Part shown: positions 27,320-35,787 of the stretch, piece after piece
Layout: each line of letters begins with the position of its first letter
Numbering within the stretch: the stretch's first letter is position 1
Origin: Metabacillus schmidteae
GTDB taxonomy: Bacteria > Bacillota > Bacilli > Bacillales > Bacillaceae
DNA: 64,000 bases
Assembly (NCBI RefSeq): GCF_903166545.1
Contig: NZ_CAESCH010000001.1
Coordinates: forward strand, 1,368,001 to 1,432,000
Direction: 5' to 3'
The notes under the pieces: generated by a model
Told to the model about the DNA's origin: nothing
What the model saw: only the letters and a program-made list of their open reading frames with translations
Database searches by the model: none
Translations under genes and position numbers: made by a program

Positions 27320-28327
27320 ATGAAAACGCTTCAAAAGTTGATGATCATTTTTACAATAGGATTAGCTCTAAGTATATTAGTAGTTTTCTTAACTACTAGT
27401 AATGCAGTAGGCTTTAATAACGAAACCATCATTAGGTTTGGACATGGCGCTGCAGAATCAAATGAAAGACATTTAGCTGTTATGAAATTTAAAGAACTTG
27501 TAGAAGAAAAATCAGATGGAAAAATGAAAGTGCAAGTGTATCCTAATGAGCAACTCGGCTCTGAGGTGGAAATGATAGAAAGTGTTACGTTTAATGACCT
27601 TCAAATGGTAGCCGCGAGTGCTTTTAGTCAATATGATCAAAGAATAAGTGTGTTTGAATTACCGTATCTATTTGATTCCTACGAACAGGCGTGGAGTAAT
27701 CTGGATAGTGAGATTGGACAGCGAGTGGCAGAACCTCTATTAGAAGATGGGTTAAGAGTAGTAGCATATTTTGAGAACGGTTTCCGTCATGTTACGTCAA
27801 ATAAACCAATTGAAGAACCGGAAGATTTAGGTGGTTTGAAAATTACAACACCGGAGTTTCCACTATCAATAAGTACCTTTAAGGCATTTGGTTCTAACCC
27901 TACACCGATGGCATTTGGCGAATTATATATGGCTTTACAACAAGGTACTGTCGATGCTCAAGAAAACCCAATCGCAAATACGTATGCTAGTAAATTTAAT
28001 GAAATTCAAGATTATCTAAATTTAACTGGACATCAATATATGCCATTACCTGTAGCCATTAGTGAAGAGTTTTGGCAAACGCTTACTCCAGAGGAGCAGG
28101 AGATTATTAAAAGCAGTGCAAGTGAAGCTGCAACGTTCCACAGAGAGATTTTAAGAGAAAATGAAGAAAAGATGATTAGTGAACTACAAGATGCCGGTAT
28201 GACAGTTATTCAACCAGATCGAGATAAATTTAGAGAAAAAGCTGAAGCAGTTTATGAGGCGTATAAAAATAGGTTCGGAGAGGATTTTGTTAATAACGTT
28301 TTGAAGGCAGTTGAACAAAAACAATAA
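27320..28327 (+). CDS. dctP: TRAP transporter substrate-binding protein 1 (DctP family)
   Basis: 335 aa. Hydrophobic N-terminal anchor/signal (residues 8-27) without a lipobox cysteine, unlike its paralogue at 38973. DctP fold with ENGFRHVTSN (first ligand-region Arg kept) and GLKITTPEFP, where the family normally has an Arg (R147 in SiaP) that clamps the substrate carboxylate; here it is Thr. NPTPMAFGELYMALQQGTVD and QENP are canonical. GAGGGTGGGG precedes ATG 27320. Delivers a sugar acid-like or other polar ligand to the DctQM pair encoded next. Confidence 0.92.
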   Translation: MKTLQKLMIIFTIGLALSILVVFLTTSNAVGFNNETIIRFGHGAAESNERHLAVMKFKELVEEKSDGKMKVQVYPNEQLGSEVEMIESVTFNDLQMVAASAFSQYDQRISVFELPYLFDSYEQAWSNLDSEIGQRVAEPLLEDGLRVVAYFENGFRHVTSNKPIEEPEDLGGLKITTPEFPLSISTFKAFGSNPTPMAFGELYMALQQGTVDAQENPIANTYASKFNEIQDYLNLTGHQYMPLPVAISEEFWQTLTPEEQEIIKSSASEAATFHREILRENEEKMISELQDAGMTVIQPDRDKFREKAEAVYEAYKNRFGEDFVNNVLKAVEQKQ

Positions 28328-28358
28328 GTTTCAAAGTACACCATAAGGAGGGCATGTC

Positions 28359-28886
28359 ATGAAAGTAATCAAGTGGTTAGAAGAACACTTTGAAGAATAT
28401 ATCTTAATCGTATTGAGTGTTCTTACAGTAATTATTGTATTTACACAAGTATTTATGAGATATGTGCTGGGAGAGTCTCTTACTTGGTCAGAGGAAGTTG
28501 CAAGATATCTATTTATTTGGATGATATATGTAGGTATTAGTTATGGAGTGAAAAAAGAAAAACATCTTGGTGTCGATGCCTTTCCAATGCTGTTTGAAAA
28601 AAAGGGAAAAATAATCATTGATATGATCGCCAGTTTCTCATTTTTACTATTTGCTGTGATCATGACTTACTACGGTTTTGATATCGTCCTAAAGGTAACG
28701 AGAGAATCAGCTGCATTGGAATTACCTCTTGAATGGGTTTATGCTGCACCTGTCGTCGGAATGATTTTAACATCGATTCGTCTCATTCAAAAATTAGTTC
28801 GTTTAGTAAACCAATTGAAAACGTTAAATCAACCTAACTTTGACCAGAGTGAAGAAAAGACTGATCTTCGGGAGGAAATTGTATGA
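28359..28886 (+). CDS. dctQ: TRAP transporter small permease 1 (DctQ family)
   Basis: 175 aa, four hydrophobic helices. Typical motifs FTQVFMRYVLGESLTWSEE and ARYLFIWMIYVGISYGVK. AAGGAGGGC precedes ATG 28359. Its last codons overlap the dctM start (ATGA), giving coupled translation of the membrane pair. The C-terminal tail is longer and more acidic than in the second DctQ at 40052. Confidence 0.92.
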   Translation: MKVIKWLEEHFEEYILIVLSVLTVIIVFTQVFMRYVLGESLTWSEEVARYLFIWMIYVGISYGVKKEKHLGVDAFPMLFEKKGKIIIDMIASFSFLLFAVIMTYYGFDIVLKVTRESAALELPLEWVYAAPVVGMILTSIRLIQKLVRLVNQLKTLNQPNFDQSEEKTDLREEIV

Positions 28887-30151
28887 CTAGTTTTGTATTA
28901 TTTGGTACCTTCTTTTTGTTTATGCTTCTTTCCGTCCCGATTGCAATCTCTCTAGGGTTAGCGGGTTTAGTCACGGCCGTTTATTCACCGAATATTTCTA
29001 TTACGTTTCTTGCACAAGGCTTTGTCACTTCGACTGATAATTTCGCGTTAATGGCCATTCCTTTTTTTATCCTGGCCGGTGAGATAATGGGTAAGGGAGG
29101 AATATCAAGTCGATTATTCAATTTAGCTAATATATTTGTAGGTCGTTATACAGGCGGTTTCGCAATAGCAGCAGTTGTCACTTGTATGTTCTTTGCGGCT
29201 ATTTCCGGATCTGGGCCAGCAACAGTAGCAGCAGTTGGCGGCATTATGATTCCTGCAATGGTAGCGGAAGGCTATGATAGAAAATTTGCAACTGCTGTAA
29301 TCGTAACAGCTGGGTCTATTGGAATCATTATTCCTCCAAGTATCCCGATGGTTCTTTTTGGAGTTTCAGCTAACCAGTCAATCGGGGATTTATTCCTAGG
29401 TGGTATTATCCCTGGAATTTTAATTGGAATTTGTTTGATGATTTGGTGTTATTTCTATTCCAAGAAGAAGGGCTATTCAGGTACGAAAGAGAGCTTCAGC
29501 TTTAAAAAGATGCTTAGTGCTTTAAATCAAGCCAAATGGTCACTTTTAGTTCCAATCATTATATTAGGCGGGATATACGGAGGAATTTTTACTCCAACAG
29601 AAGCAGCTGTTTTTGGAGTTGTATACGCAGCGTTTGTTAGTCTATTCCTGCATAAGGAAATCAAAATCAGCAAATTCCCTAAAATTATTGCGGAAGCAGC
29701 TATAAGCTCTGTTTCTATTCTCATTATTATTGGAACAGCAAACGCATTTGGTACGATTCTAACAATGGAGAAAATACCACAAGCTGTTGCAGAGTCTTTC
29801 TTATCAATATCTGAAAACTCAATAGTGATCATATTAATCATCATTCTTTTGTTACTCATTATAGGATGTTTTATTGATACATCAGCAGCAGTGATTATCT
29901 TTACACCAATTCTTTTTCCAGTAGCAAGCCAAGTAGGTTTAGATCCAATTCATTTTGGAATTATCATGATTGTGACATTATCGATTGGTTTTATTACACC
30001 GCCACTTGGTGTGAATCTATTTGTCGGCTCAGGTATATCCGGACTTAGTATGCCTACATTAGTAAGAGCTGTTGTCCCGTTCTTTTTCATCATGCTTGTT
30101 AGTTTGGCAATTATTGCAGTTATACCCAAATTAACACTTTTATTACTGTAA
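28883..30151 (+). CDS. dctM: TRAP transporter large permease 1 (DctM family)
   Basis: 422 aa, about 12 helices. DctM signatures: IPFFILAGEIMGKGGIS, FFAAISGSGPATVAAVGGIM, IIPPSIPMVLFG, GIFTPTEAAVFGVVYA and GFITPPLGVNLFVGSGIS. Forms the sodium-coupled translocation channel with DctQ. ATG 28883 lies within the end of dctQ. Followed by a weak hairpin and then the dyad repeat invaded by the IS element. Confidence 0.93.
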   Translation: MTSFVLFGTFFLFMLLSVPIAISLGLAGLVTAVYSPNISITFLAQGFVTSTDNFALMAIPFFILAGEIMGKGGISSRLFNLANIFVGRYTGGFAIAAVVTCMFFAAISGSGPATVAAVGGIMIPAMVAEGYDRKFATAVIVTAGSIGIIIPPSIPMVLFGVSANQSIGDLFLGGIIPGILIGICLMIWCYFYSKKKGYSGTKESFSFKKMLSALNQAKWSLLVPIIILGGIYGGIFTPTEAAVFGVVYAAFVSLFLHKEIKISKFPKIIAEAAISSVSILIIIGTANAFGTILTMEKIPQAVAESFLSISENSIVIILIIILLLLIIGCFIDTSAAVIIFTPILFPVASQVGLDPIHFGIIMIVTLSIGFITPPLGVNLFVGSGISGLSMPTLVRAVVPFFFIMLVSLAIIAVIPKLTLLLL

Positions 30152-30153
30152 GT

Positions 30154-30188
30154 TGGAGTGAGAGATTATGTCTCTCCTCTTATTTTTT
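30154..30188 (+). terminator. Probable terminator of TRAP operon 1
   Basis: GAGAGA (30160-30165) pairs with TCTCTC (30171-30176), extended by weaker pairs, followed by TTATTTTTT. Confidence 0.5.
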
Positions 30189-30313
30189 GGCTATTTTCGC
30201 AAAGATTGTTGCTTTTAATTACTACTTTAACTCTATAGTGGAATGAAGCGGAAGACACTCGACTCCTGCGGGAATTGAGGAAAGGCTGAGACCCCACAGG
30301 CGAAGCCGAGGAG
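30189..30313. repeat. Interspersed dyad repeat, copy 2, left half
   Basis: Matches the full copy (41815-41993) from its left end through GCCGAGGAG, then stops abruptly where IS sequence begins. The complementary right half reappears at 32075. Confidence 0.75.
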
Positions 30314-30421
30314 CATTCCTGTTTATAATCCTAAAGGGTTCTTGCAAAATAAAAAGTCCTCTTGTAAGATGCTTGAGTATCAACTTCCCAATCGAAACTC
30401 AATCACCATACAGGAGGACAT

Positions 30422-31702
30422 ATGATGAATAGTAATACCAATCACAAAATTAATCAAGTTTCTGAAACTACTTTGGTCATTGGAATCGATATTGCCAAGC
30501 AGAAACACTTTGCATGTGCAATGGACGATCGTGGCCGTGTGTTAGAGAAATCATTTCCGTTCTTTCAATCAGATGCCGGTTTTGAACAGCTGGTTAAAAG
30601 AATCAAGTCTCTACAATCTCTCCATCAAAAATCAGAGGTTATAGTTGGATTTGAACCCACTGGGCACTATTGGATGAACTTAGCTGCATATCTGGTTGAT
30701 CAGCAAATTCGATTTGTCTTGGTAAATCCTATGCACGTCAATAGAACGAAAGAATTAGATGATAACCTTCAAACCAAAAACGACCAAAAAGACGCTCGTG
30801 TTATCGCTAGCTTAATACGTGACGGACGGTTCACTTATTCTCGAATACTAACTGGAGTAGAAGCAGAACTTCGAAACGGAGCGAGCCTTCGGTCTAAATT
30901 ACAAGAAGATATTACATCTATTAAAAACCGTATGATACGTTGGACAGATCTTTATTTCCCTGAGTTTCAGCACATATTCAAAAGTTTTGGGAAGAACGCT
31001 TGCGCTGTGCTTGAAATGACACCATTACCAATCGATTTTGATGGTAAAAGTGATAAAGAACTGATTCAGCTATACAAAAATGTAGAAGGACTACAATGTC
31101 TTTCTTTTTCTAAGATTCAAAAGTTAAAAATGCTAGCCACCAAGTCCATCGGACTTACAGAGGGATTAGAAATGGGACGATTTGAGATAAAAACATTGCT
31201 TTCTCAATTCAAGGCTCTTTCAAAACAACTAGAAGTTTTATCTTCAAGATTATCTGAACTCGCACAGCAATTGACAGACTACGAGTATATCTTATCTATT
31301 CCTGGTTTAGGTGAAAATACAGCAGTTGAATTACTCTCTGAGATTGGTTCCCTTAGCCATTATGAGCATCCACGCCAACTAATTAAATTAGCGGGACTCA
31401 CACTTAGGGAAAACTCTTCAGGCAAACATAAAGGTCAAAAGAAAATCTCAAAAAGGGGTAGAAGAAAACTCAGAGCTATATTATACAGAGTTATTCTTCC
31501 TTTGATTCAACATAACATAGCATTTAAATCCCTTTACCAATACTACACAACTCGTACTGTTAATCCGCTGAAGAAGAAAGAAGCCATGGTTGTATTATGT
31601 GGGAAGTTACTTAAAATTCTACACGCTTTGTGTGTGAAACGTGTGCACTTTAATGCAAGTCTTATGATAAGAGACCTCCATTGCCTCCAAGAGGCAGCTT
31701 GA
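30422..31702 (+). CDS. IS110-family DEDD transposase
   Basis: 426 aa. RuvC-like DEDD domain: VIGIDIAKQKH (Asp), GFEPTGHYW (Glu) and NDQKDARVIA (two Asp). C-terminal Transposase_20 domain: LSIPGLGENTAVELLSEIG and LAGLTLRENSSGKHKGQ with the serine region, then SKRGRRKLR. AGGAGG lies 4-7 bases before ATG 30422/30425. Catalyses RNA-guided recombination of the element. The frame is intact, so the element may be active. Confidence 0.95.
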   Translation: MMNSNTNHKINQVSETTLVIGIDIAKQKHFACAMDDRGRVLEKSFPFFQSDAGFEQLVKRIKSLQSLHQKSEVIVGFEPTGHYWMNLAAYLVDQQIRFVLVNPMHVNRTKELDDNLQTKNDQKDARVIASLIRDGRFTYSRILTGVEAELRNGASLRSKLQEDITSIKNRMIRWTDLYFPEFQHIFKSFGKNACAVLEMTPLPIDFDGKSDKELIQLYKNVEGLQCLSFSKIQKLKMLATKSIGLTEGLEMGRFEIKTLLSQFKALSKQLEVLSSRLSELAQQLTDYEYILSIPGLGENTAVELLSEIGSLSHYEHPRQLIKLAGLTLRENSSGKHKGQKKISKRGRRKLRAILYRVILPLIQHNIAFKSLYQYYTTRTVNPLKKKEAMVVLCGKLLKILHALCVKRVHFNASLMIRDLHCLQEAA

Positions 31703-32010
31703 GCTACTTCTTAGTAGTTTGTGAAATCTAAACAAGAGGATGACACGGAGAAGCCGGCACAATATGAGCCATTAGACCAAGAGTCCCTCGAGGAGCATCG
31801 CCAGCCTCTGCCTTATGAATAGACCAAACGAAGGAATGTATGCGCTAGACGCCAAGAGACATGGGAGGGTTCGTCATCATAAGATTCGCAGAGATCCAAT
31901 GTGCATCATATAAGCACTTTAGAGTTAATGATTTCCAATTAGCTCTAGCGAAGCGTAAGCTTCCCCTTACAGATTCTTGAACATTTAGAAAATCTTATTA
32001 AATAATTAAG
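31703..32010 (+). ncRNA. Candidate bridge RNA region of the IS element
   Basis: Non-coding 3' arm of the IS. It contains short hairpins (for example GTGC/GCAC at about 31910-31926) and the 10-mer CGAGGAGCAT (31789-31798), identical to the left insertion junction at 30307-30316. Guide loops matching target and donor are expected in IS110/IS1111 bridge RNAs. RNA boundaries cannot be set by eye. Confidence 0.4.
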
Positions 32011-32074
32011 GATAAAAAAATTTTATTAGCCAGGAAAGTGGCTTTAAAGGTTGATATTCCAACATTTCTAGAGG

Positions 32075-32131
32075 GAGGCTTAGCTTCCTCCCCGCGGAAA
32101 GCGAGTGTCTGAAGCGCAATGGAACGAACTA
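32075..32131. repeat. Interspersed dyad repeat, copy 2, right half
   Basis: GAGGCTTAGCTTCCTCCCCG onward matches the right half of the full copy, through GCGCAATGGAACGAACTA. It completes the half left at 30313. Confidence 0.75.
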
Positions 32132-32237
32132 ATTTTAAAGATGATCGTATAAGAAAAACTAGGGCTTTCGCCATTAGAACTTTGCTACAAGCCAAGTATT
32201 TCTAACAAAATATAAATTTATTAAAAATAATTTGTAT

Positions 32238-32324
32238 ACTTAGTAGACAAGTGAAAGTCAAAGATGTATACTACAGTTATAGAAAAACTCGTTAGACAAG
32301 TGCGACTTAACTTGTATGACAAGT
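32238..32324 (+). promoter_or_regulatory. Promoter P3 with three GntR-type operators (transketolase operon)
   Basis: TAGACA (32244-32249), 17-nt spacer, TATACT (32267-32272). Operators: ACTTAGTAGACAAGT (32238-32252, over the -35), ACTCGTTAGACAAGT (32287-32301, starting 15 nt after the -10) and ACTTGTATGACAAGT (32310-32324, the most symmetric copy, ACTTGT/ACAAGT). Confidence 0.75.
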
Positions 32325-32374
32325 AAACAACATTATAAGGTTACAATTAAAAATAATTCATTGAGGTGAAAAAG

Positions 32375-33208
32375 TTGAAAAATATAAGTATTGAAGAATT
32401 AAAAGACATAGCGATAGAAATGAGAAAAACAGCTGTAACAATGATTCACAAAGCACAAGCAGGTCATCCAGGTGGTTCATTATCTGCTGCGGATCTAATG
32501 ACAGCGCTATATTTTAAAGAAATGAACATTGATCCAAGCAATCCTAATTGGGAAGATCGTGACAGATTTGTCCTTTCCAAAGGACATGTTTGTCCAATTC
32601 AATACTCAGCTTTGGCCTTAAAAGGGTATGTCCCATATGACACAATTTACACATTAAGAGAATATGGTTCTCCATTCCAAGGGCATCCAGACATGAAGAA
32701 ATGTCCTGGTATTGATATCTCAACTGGGTCATTAGGTCAAGGACTTTCTTGTGGTGTAGGGATGGCGATTGCAGGAAAACGAGATAAAAAAGATTATCGT
32801 GTCTTCTCCTTATTAGGTGATGGGGAATGTCAAGAAGGCCAGATTTGGGAAGCAGCTCAGACTGCAGTGAAATATCAATTAGATAATTTAGTTGTATTTG
32901 TTGATAACAACAGACTTCAAATTGATGGCACTACTGATGAAGTCATGCCATTACAAGATTTAGAAAAGAAATTTGAAGTGTTTGGATTTGAAACAAAACG
33001 AATCGATGGACACTCAATGGAAGAGATTGTTGAGGTACTTGATGAAGTAAGATTTGCTAAAAATGGTAAGCCGAAATGTATCGTGATGGACACGATAAAA
33101 GGTAAAGGTGTTTCTTATATGGAAGATGTTGCTGATTGGCACGGAGTAGCTCCTAATGATGAAGAATATAAACAGGCAATTGGAGAAATCGCAGGGGGGT
33201 TAAAATAA
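32375..33208 (+). CDS. Transketolase, N-terminal (TPP-binding) subunit
   Basis: 277 aa from TTG 32375; TGAGGTG at 32362-32368 is the ribosome site, and the GTG within it (32366) is the alternative start. Split transketolase half with AGHPGGSLSAADL, FVLSKGH, and the thiamine diphosphate/Mg motif GDGECQEGQIWEAA...DNN. Works as a heteromer with the next gene's product to transfer two-carbon units between sugars. Overlaps the C-subunit gene by one base. Split forms are often substrate-specialised rather than housekeeping enzymes. Confidence 0.92.
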   Translation: MKNISIEELKDIAIEMRKTAVTMIHKAQAGHPGGSLSAADLMTALYFKEMNIDPSNPNWEDRDRFVLSKGHVCPIQYSALALKGYVPYDTIYTLREYGSPFQGHPDMKKCPGIDISTGSLGQGLSCGVGMAIAGKRDKKDYRVFSLLGDGECQEGQIWEAAQTAVKYQLDNLVVFVDNNRLQIDGTTDEVMPLQDLEKKFEVFGFETKRIDGHSMEEIVEVLDEVRFAKNGKPKCIVMDTIKGKGVSYMEDVADWHGVAPNDEEYKQAIGEIAGGLK

Positions 33209-34158
33209 TGAGTATCTTAGAAAAAACGCTAACGACAAAGAAAGCAACCAGGGAAGCTTTTGGTGATGAAATTGTAAAGCTAGGAAAAGAAAATAAAGAT
33301 ATTTATGTAATTGATGTTGATATTGCGAAATCTTGTAAAACGAGCAATTTTATTAAGCAATTACCTGATCAACATATAAATGTTGGAATTGCCGAGCAAA
33401 ACGCAGCTGGTTTAGCAGCAGGTCTTGCAACCACTGGGAAGATTCCTTTTGTAAGCACTTACGCTGTTTTTGGTTCTTTAAGAATGGCAGAGCAAATCAG
33501 ACAAGAGGTTTGTTATCCAAACTTAAATGTTAAAATTGCTTGTTCTCACGGTGGATTAACTCCAGCTAGTGATGGTGGAAGTCACCAAGCCATTGAAGAT
33601 ATGGGAGTATTAAGAAGCTTTCCAAATATGACAGTTATTATGGGTGCAGATTACTATTCTACTAGAAAGCTGGTTGAGCAGGCAGCAAAAATGTATGGTC
33701 CTGTTTACCTTCGCTTTACAAGAGATACTGTTCCAATCATTTATGATGAGCATGAAGAATTTACAATCGGTAAGGCTAAAAAGTTACAAGAAGGTTCAGA
33801 CATAGCCATTATTGCAAACGGTGACACTGTGCGCTTAGCAATTGAAGCGACAAAAGAATTAGAAAAAGAAGGAATCTCTGTCAAGCTATTAGATATGCAT
33901 ACAATTAAACCATTAGACCGTGATGCTGTGGTTGAATGTTTAGAAGTTGGAAAAATTATTTCTGTCGAAGACCACAATATATTAAATGGATTGGGTAGCG
34001 CTGTGTGTGAAGTTGTAGCTGAAGAAGGCAAAGGGAAAGTAAGTAGAATTGGGGTTCAGGATCAATTTGGTCAGTCTGCTCCATATGAAAAGCTATTAGA
34101 AATGAATGGAATCACTGTTGAAAACATCATTAATACTGCAAAAAAATTACTTAAATAA
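33208..34158 (+). CDS. Transketolase, C-terminal (pyrimidine-binding) subunit
   Basis: 316 aa. Contains the pyrimidine-binding region with the catalytic glutamate in VGIAEQNAAGLAAGLA, the loop ACSHGGLTPASDGGSHQ, and a C-terminal transketolase domain (SVEDHNILNGLGSA). GGGGGGTT precedes ATG 33208, whose first base is the last base of the preceding stop (TAATG). Together with the N subunit it makes a DXS/transketolase-type alpha2beta2 enzyme. Confidence 0.92.
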   Translation: MSILEKTLTTKKATREAFGDEIVKLGKENKDIYVIDVDIAKSCKTSNFIKQLPDQHINVGIAEQNAAGLAAGLATTGKIPFVSTYAVFGSLRMAEQIRQEVCYPNLNVKIACSHGGLTPASDGGSHQAIEDMGVLRSFPNMTVIMGADYYSTRKLVEQAAKMYGPVYLRFTRDTVPIIYDEHEEFTIGKAKKLQEGSDIAIIANGDTVRLAIEATKELEKEGISVKLLDMHTIKPLDRDAVVECLEVGKIISVEDHNILNGLGSAVCEVVAEEGKGKVSRIGVQDQFGQSAPYEKLLEMNGITVENIINTAKKLLK

Positions 34159-34192
34159 ATATATAAAACTACAAAATTAGGAGTGAAAGAAA

Positions 34193-34951
34193 ATGTTTCA
34201 ATTACATGATAGAGTAGCAATCGTAACAGGAAGTGGATCAAAAAAAGGCATTGGACGTACAATTGCATTAGCTCTTGCAAAACAAGGTGCAGCGATTGTT
34301 GTAGCAGATTTAAACTTAGAAGGAATCGATGATACTGTAAACGCGATTACTGAAGCTGGTGGTAAGGCATTAGGTGTAGAATTAAATGTAACAAATAAAG
34401 AGTCTGTTGATGCCATGATCGAAAAGGTACTCGTAGAATACGGAAGAATTGATATCCTCGTTAATAATGCGGGCATATCTCAAAAAGTAACTGTTCAGGA
34501 CATGACACTTGAGGATATGACGAGAGTCTTTAATGTTAATATGTTTGGTCTGTTCCTATGTACTCAAGCAGTACTAGAGCCGATGAAAAAACAAAAGTTT
34601 GGTCGAATCATTAATCTGTCCTCTGTATCTGCAAAAAGAGGTGGAGGAGTTTTTGGTGGAGCACATTATTCAGCATCTAAAGCTGCTGTATTAGGCTTCT
34701 CTAAAAATCTTGCACGTGAAGTAGCTGTTGATGGAATCACTGTAAACAGTGTTGCACCTGGACTAGTAAACACAGAAATTTGGAAGTCTCTTCCTGAAGA
34801 AGATGCAAAGAAGGTTATTGATAGCATTCCAATGGGTAGACCTGGTGAAGTTAGTGAAATTGCATCAGCAATTTCATTCTTAGCGTCAGAAGAAGCATCT
34901 TATATTACAGGCGAAGAGATAGATATTAACGGTGGTTCTCACATGGATTAA
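34193..34951 (+). CDS. Short-chain dehydrogenase/reductase
   Basis: 252 aa classical SDR. TGSGSKKGIGRTIA cofactor loop, acidic AVVVADLN-type residue favouring NAD, NNAGIS, catalytic Ser in NLSSVSAKRG and YSASKAA (YxxxK). Close to 3-ketoacyl reductase/polyol dehydrogenase types. TAGGAGTG precedes ATG 34193. Sits between transketolase and the GntR regulator, so it probably oxidises or reduces a polyol, sugar or aldehyde intermediate of the same pathway; substrate unknown. Confidence 0.9.
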   Translation: MFQLHDRVAIVTGSGSKKGIGRTIALALAKQGAAIVVADLNLEGIDDTVNAITEAGGKALGVELNVTNKESVDAMIEKVLVEYGRIDILVNNAGISQKVTVQDMTLEDMTRVFNVNMFGLFLCTQAVLEPMKKQKFGRIINLSSVSAKRGGGVFGGAHYSASKAAVLGFSKNLAREVAVDGITVNSVAPGLVNTEIWKSLPEEDAKKVIDSIPMGRPGEVSEIASAISFLASEEASYITGEEIDINGGSHMD

Positions 34952-34959
34952 TTTCTATA

Positions 34960-35006
34960 GTTGAAACAGGCAACCAAGATTTGGCTGCCTGTTTCAACAT
35001 TCATTT
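34960..35006 (+). terminator. Attenuator-like hairpin behind the SDR gene
   Basis: GTTGAAACAGGCA (34960-34972) pairs perfectly with TGCCTGTTTCAAC (34986-34998), 13-nt loop, followed by a weak T-rich stretch. May partly terminate before the GntR gene. Confidence 0.6.
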
Positions 35007-35038
35007 TAATAGTTTTCTATAACTTACTATAGAGAGAA

Positions 35039-35749
35039 GTGAGGACGATCAATTTTATCCCTGTTTCCAGTAAAAAACTATATATACAAATTTATAATCA
35101 AATACTATCAGAGATTGAAGTTGGCGTAGTAAAAGAAGGGGAAAAGCTTCCTTCGGAAAGAGAGTTATGTGAACTTTTTAATGTGAGTCGGGCACCTGTT
35201 AGGCAGGCTCTTAGTGCATTAGAGTTGAATGGAGTTATTTATTCACGCCAAGGGGAAGGCGTATTCGTGAAAAATAATAAGATTCTAACAGGGAATTTCC
35301 AAACATCCTTCTTTTTAAAATCGATTTCCCCAGAGGATATTGTTGAAGCAAGGATGAGTATTGAGCCGTTGATCATTGAATTTGCTGCAATAAGAGCTAC
35401 AGATGAAGATATTAAAGCACTTCAAAAGACGATCAAAAAGATGGAAGAAGAAACGAAAGCCGGAATATATGTACCAGAAACAGATGAAACATTACACAAA
35501 CAAATAGCAGAGGCTTCTCATAATGACTTATTTATAAAGTTTATGTCTGCTATTAGCAATGCAATGAAGCAGCAGGAAATGTGGCATTTTATTCGAGATA
35601 GAACGGTAACCAGACCAGATTATAGAGATATAAATTTTGATGAACATCTATCTCTTATCAAAGCTATTGAGGAACATAATGCAAAAGAAGCAGTAGAATT
35701 AATGACCTCTCATATGGAAAATCTTTATGAGCGATATTGGAAGGCATAA
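35039..35749 (+). CDS. GntR-family regulator, FCD type (paralogue 1)
   Basis: 236 aa from GTG 35039, behind GAGAGAAG. Winged helix-turn-helix at residues 10-75 (LPSERELCELFNVSRAPVRQ, LELNGVIYSRQGEGVFV) and an all-helical FCD ligand domain with candidate metal residues in PETDETLHKQ (Asp, His), DEHLSLIKAIEEH and TSHMENLY. About 70% identical by eye to the product of 36724. Likely a ligand-released repressor of the ACTTAGTAGACAAGT operators, including the promoter of its own operon. Confidence 0.9.
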   Translation: MRTINFIPVSSKKLYIQIYNQILSEIEVGVVKEGEKLPSERELCELFNVSRAPVRQALSALELNGVIYSRQGEGVFVKNNKILTGNFQTSFFLKSISPEDIVEARMSIEPLIIEFAAIRATDEDIKALQKTIKKMEEETKAGIYVPETDETLHKQIAEASHNDLFIKFMSAISNAMKQQEMWHFIRDRTVTRPDYRDINFDEHLSLIKAIEEHNAKEAVELMTSHMENLYERYWKA

Positions 35750-35787
35750 TATTTATAGATAATATATTGAATGGAGGAGGAGAACAG

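Larger units (their letters stand above)
30314..32074 (+). mobile_element. IS110-family insertion sequence inside a dyad repeat
   Basis: The two halves of one dyad repeat flank this segment of about 1.76 kb, which holds an intact DEDD transposase. No terminal inverted repeats are obvious, as usual for IS110. The flanking repeat half-sites overlap by a possible GAG, so the ends are placed to within a few bases only. The long 3' non-coding arm (about 370 bp) is unusual for the IS110 subgroup and fits the IS1111-type layout, where the bridge RNA lies downstream. Confidence 0.7.
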
